Source: JAFGXT01 sp963677165
Lineage (GTDB): Bacteria; Verrucomicrobiota; Lentisphaeria; Victivallales; SZUA-371
Assembly: GCA_963677165.2 (NCBI GenBank)
Contig: CAXXSX010000002.1
Span: forward strand, 5,084,001 to 5,148,000
Length of the DNA stretch: 64,000 nucleotides
Direction of reading: 5' to 3'
The position numbers and the translations under genes are program-made. Shown piece after piece: positions 61,769-64,000 of this stretch. The notes beneath the pieces were generated by a model. It was not told where the DNA came from and did no database searches. It saw only the letters and a list, made by a program, of their open reading frames with translations. The stretch's first letter is position 1. Each line of letters opens with the position of its first letter.

Positions 61769-62893
61769 ATGATTACGATGAATCAAAAAAGCGAAGTAGT
61801 AAACAGGCTTCGCCGCGTCGGTTTCGATCCGCGCTTCCTTCGCAATGTAAACTTTGGGAATGGCGGTGTCGCTCAGAATCAGGCATACTGCTTCAATGGC
61901 TTTGATTACTCCACCCCGGTCGGACGTGCCGTTGACAGCCACCAAAATAATGCCGGACTTCCAACCGATTCATGGAAATACCTTGATGGTATTATCGGCA
62001 AGGAAGTACAGCAGAAACTGGTTGCGTTTTCCGATGCGAAAAATGTCGGCACTGTCGGACTTGGCGATGCCAATGTTGCGCTTGGTACTCTAACCTACCA
62101 GAACACCATGCAGAGTACTGCCGGTTCCGTCAGCATGAGCATGACCGGACGCGGCGACGGCAATAACGATACTGTGCTGTATCGCGATGAAGTCCTGCCG
62201 CTGCCGATCATCTATTCCGATGCGGAAATTGATGCCAGATATCAGTATGCCGGTATGCGCGGTGTCTATGGTTCCGGCGTTCAGTCCGTTTCCCTCGATA
62301 CTTCCATTCTCGAAGAAGATTCCAGAAATATTGGTGAAAAACTGGAAGACCTTGTTCTTGTCGGCGGCGGTGATTTCAGTTACGGCAGTGAACAGATTTA
62401 CGGTTACACTACCGCGCCGTATCGCGCCAATTCCACCAACTCCAAGCCGATTTCAAAAGCATGGTCTGACTCATCAATTACTTATGATGAAGTATCGACC
62501 GATGTCGGTAACGCATTGTGGGGGCTGAAAAACCTTGGTTTTGATGGTCCATTCAATCTGTATATCCCAACTCTGTTTCAGCCGTGCCTGGCGAACTTTG
62601 TCAACGAAAATTATCGCGACGCAACCTGGCTCGACGCGTTGATGAAGCAGTATGGACCGCTGGGGCTGAAAACCATCAAGACCGCTCACCGCATGCCGGT
62701 GAATAATATCACGATGGTTCAGATGAGTACCGGTACCATCAAGATTGTCGATGGTTTTGGCCCGACTGTGATTACATGGAAGACTGAGGATAAACTTGCA
62801 ACCAAGTTCAAGTTGATCTGTATGCAGATTCCGAAAATCTACAGCAGCTATTCCAAGAAGTGCGGCGTATGGCATGCCAAGGTTGCGGGTTAA
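61769..62893 (+). CDS. phage major capsid protein
   Basis: The 374-residue protein lies at the standard position behind the decoration gene and matches HK97-fold capsid proteins of this group: YSDAEIDARYQYAGMRGVYGSGVQ near residue 150, a LDALMKQYGPLGLKTIKTAHRMPVNNITMVQM segment and the end region KLATKFKLICMQIPKIYSSYSKKCGVWHA. It makes the icosahedral shell. The ATG has AGGAG. No cleavage signal of the HK97 type is evident. Confidence 0.8.
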   Translation: MITMNQKSEVVNRLRRVGFDPRFLRNVNFGNGGVAQNQAYCFNGFDYSTPVGRAVDSHQNNAGLPTDSWKYLDGIIGKEVQQKLVAFSDAKNVGTVGLGDANVALGTLTYQNTMQSTAGSVSMSMTGRGDGNNDTVLYRDEVLPLPIIYSDAEIDARYQYAGMRGVYGSGVQSVSLDTSILEEDSRNIGEKLEDLVLVGGGDFSYGSEQIYGYTTAPYRANSTNSKPISKAWSDSSITYDEVSTDVGNALWGLKNLGFDGPFNLYIPTLFQPCLANFVNENYRDATWLDALMKQYGPLGLKTIKTAHRMPVNNITMVQMSTGTIKIVDGFGPTVITWKTEDKLATKFKLICMQIPKIYSSYSKKCGVWHAKVAG

Positions 62894-62899
62894 GGCTAT

Positions 62900-62931
62900 A
62901 ACGGTGCCGCCTGAAAACGACGGCAACCGTT
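62900..62931 (+). other. hairpin behind the major capsid gene
   Basis: AACGGT (62900-62905) pairs with ACCGTT (62926-62931), with an inner GCCG/CGGC separated by one bulged A. No U tract follows. It may guard the abundant capsid message from decay or tune the next gene, whose AAGGAG begins two bases later. Confidence 0.5.
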
Positions 62932-62945
62932 AAGGAGATGATAAA

Positions 62946-63560
62946 ATGTCTTTTACGATTTCTGTAAAAAGTTCCATCAATGTCGATGGTGATATTTCCG
63001 GGCAGGTTTCAAGCGGATCATCCGAAGTACAGAGCGATCAGTTATTGCAGAGTTATCCGGATGAAACCGTTGATGCCGTTTCTTCCGGTACTTTAAGTAC
63101 GCGTACTTCCGAAACCGAAGGGGTACTAACTGTTACCGGACATGATTTTGATAGCAGCGACGTGATTGCTGTATTCTGGGAAGGCGGTATTCGGTACGAC
63201 GTTGAGATTTCCGCTGTCGATACCGATACTATTACATTTTCCGGTGGTTCCGGCGATGACTTGCCTGATGCGGCAACCGAAGTGACCGTAAGCAAGAGCA
63301 TTGCGATCGATGCGGCACTCGACTGCGATAACCTTACTGTTCTGGCTGCTGGGGGTAATACTGCTCAGCTTTACAGTTTTATCAACAGTGCCGGTTCTTC
63401 CGCTTATGCGTCTGAACCGGGAGCCAATCAGAAAACCCTGTGGTGGAATGGTATGGCAACCAATCCGCTTGCAGGTGTTACACTGGTCTCGGTTAATGTT
63501 TACAATAAAAGCACGTCTACAGAGGCTTCCGCTTGCCTGTGGCTGGGCTATAACAACTGA
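62946..63560 (+). CDS. phage virion protein, unknown
   Basis: The 204-residue protein is Ser/Thr/Gly/Asp-rich with an Ig-like or IPT/TIG-like beta character (TVTGHDFDSSDVIAVFWEGGIRYDVEISAVDTDTITFSG). A second beta domain ends in ACLWLGYNN. The sequence is consistent with an exposed head or fibre protein. The AAGGAG site is six bases upstream. No family is certain. Confidence 0.55.
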   Translation: MSFTISVKSSINVDGDISGQVSSGSSEVQSDQLLQSYPDETVDAVSSGTLSTRTSETEGVLTVTGHDFDSSDVIAVFWEGGIRYDVEISAVDTDTITFSGGSGDDLPDAATEVTVSKSIAIDAALDCDNLTVLAAGGNTAQLYSFINSAGSSAYASEPGANQKTLWWNGMATNPLAGVTLVSVNVYNKSTSTEASACLWLGYNN

Positions 63561-63571
63561 CGGAGATAATA

Positions 63572-63964
63572 ATGTCGGAACGATGCACAAGCGATGAAGT
63601 ACTGGCGGTTATGTCCGTTTTGGATGTGCCGGATAATGCTGATTTGTCCGCGTTTATTGCTGTTGCTTCTCCGTATGTGGATGATATTGAGGATAAGGAT
63701 CATTCACGAATGACCGATGCAAAACTGAAATCAGTTGAACGCTACCTGGCGGCGCATTTTGCCGCTTTGCGCTATAAGCATTCACAGGAAACCAAAATTG
63801 GCGACCAGAAAGCATCGGATCGCTACGACATTCCGCTCAGTACCGGTTTTAAATCAACGTATTATGGACAACAGGCTTGTAAGCTTGATTTGACTAAAAC
63901 CTTGGAACAGATCGATCTGACTTCTTACTCGTTCAGTTCCGATTGTGTGGAGTTGAATAAATGA
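63572..63964 (+). CDS. phage head-tail connector (DUF4054-like)
   Basis: The 130-residue helical protein lies behind the virion gene, with GGAG at the start. The pattern DLSAFIAVASPYVDDIE, VERYLAAHFAALR and the STGFKSTYYGQQACKLD end fits connector/adaptor proteins such as DUF4054 that join capsid and tail. It ends 4 bp into the next frame (ATGA). Confidence 0.65.
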   Translation: MSERCTSDEVLAVMSVLDVPDNADLSAFIAVASPYVDDIEDKDHSRMTDAKLKSVERYLAAHFAALRYKHSQETKIGDQKASDRYDIPLSTGFKSTYYGQQACKLDLTKTLEQIDLTSYSFSSDCVELNK

Positions 63965-64000
63965 CAGTTCAGTATACCAGAAATATGCATCAGGATTTTA
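63961..64000 (+). CDS. phage gene, start only (partial)
   Basis: ATG at 63961 overlaps the TGA of the connector gene, with GGAG nine bases upstream, and encodes MTVQYTRNMHQDF before the window ends. In this order a second head-tail adaptor is expected, but nothing can be recognised from 13 codons. Confidence 0.55.
   Translation, partial: MTVQYTRNMHQDF

Larger units (their letters stand above)
48125..64000. mobile_element. prophage (left part), inserted behind tRNA-Arg
   Basis: Directly behind tRNA-Arg the content changes to phage genes: leftward early genes (49.2-56.1 kb) and a rightward head module with terminase, portal, protease/scaffold, decoration, capsid and connector genes (from 56.2 kb). 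The order is that of tailed phages with an HK97-type capsid. Integrase, repressor, tail and lysis genes, and the right attachment site, are beyond the window. The exact left end is not known; the tRNA 3' end is the most likely place. Confidence 0.85.

Overview
The window looks like a bacterial chromosome of moderate GC from the Planctomycetota-Verrucomicrobiota-Chlamydiota group, most likely a member of the Lentisphaerota (Victivallis/Lentisphaera type). The main clue is the carbohydrate cassette at 21.4-25.9 kb: a LacI regulator, a type II pseudopilin-like protein ending in an H-X9-DG motif, and a secreted glycoside hydrolase. Such cassettes are typical of that phylum. The other support is the diaminopimelate pathway, TolB, Lon, Rho and a stand-alone FHA-GAF histidine kinase. 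The taxonomy is inference from gene content; there is no rRNA in the window.

Region 0-48 kb is ordinary chromosome carrying several small operons. In order these are: a CYTH-CHAD protein and a five-domain S1 protein; an Alg8/Alg44-like exopolysaccharide synthase pair under probable c-di-GMP control; MarC; a leftward operon coaE-rho-ftsB-like-cupin-yjbQ; an unusually large NSS-family sodium symporter; an HTH protein; valS; an SGNH esterase; a TPR-like protein; cupin-lysA-dapF; the LacI/pseudopilin/glycoside hydrolase cassette; an acetyl xylan esterase; a SWIM-SNF2 helicase; lon plus a LolA-like protein; the FHA-GAF kinase; tolB-folC; a DinG-like helicase; an iron alcohol dehydrogenase; a DEAD-box helicase; tRNA-His; and an enolase-superfamily/RraA/SDR set that probably breaks down a sugar acid. 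Three almost identical 18-bp dyads flank the promoter of that last set.

Region 48.1-64 kb is the left part of a prophage lying directly behind a tRNA-Arg gene. Nearest the tRNA is a strongly expressed-looking membrane-anchored coiled-coil gene, a possible moron. Leftward early genes follow: a DEAD/DEAH helicase, small proteins, a frameshifted DNA methyltransferase, a DUF3560 protein and several small unknowns. These are interrupted by about 880 bp of structured, AT-rich non-coding DNA that may be an origin or an RNA. From 56.2 kb the rightward head module runs terminase small and large subunits, DUF1073-type portal, DUF2213-type protease/scaffold candidate, decoration protein, major capsid protein, a small virion protein and a head-tail connector, and the window ends at the start of the next gene. 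No integrase, repressor, lysis or tail gene is visible, so the element continues to the right.

The least explained signals are in the prophage. A 17-bp dyad occurs four times in two pairs with 52-53 bp spacing, each pair laid over sigma-70-like promoters. A leader before the DUF3560 gene contains two mutually exclusive hairpins, one of which buries the ribosome binding site. A methyltransferase gene is split at an A7 tract.
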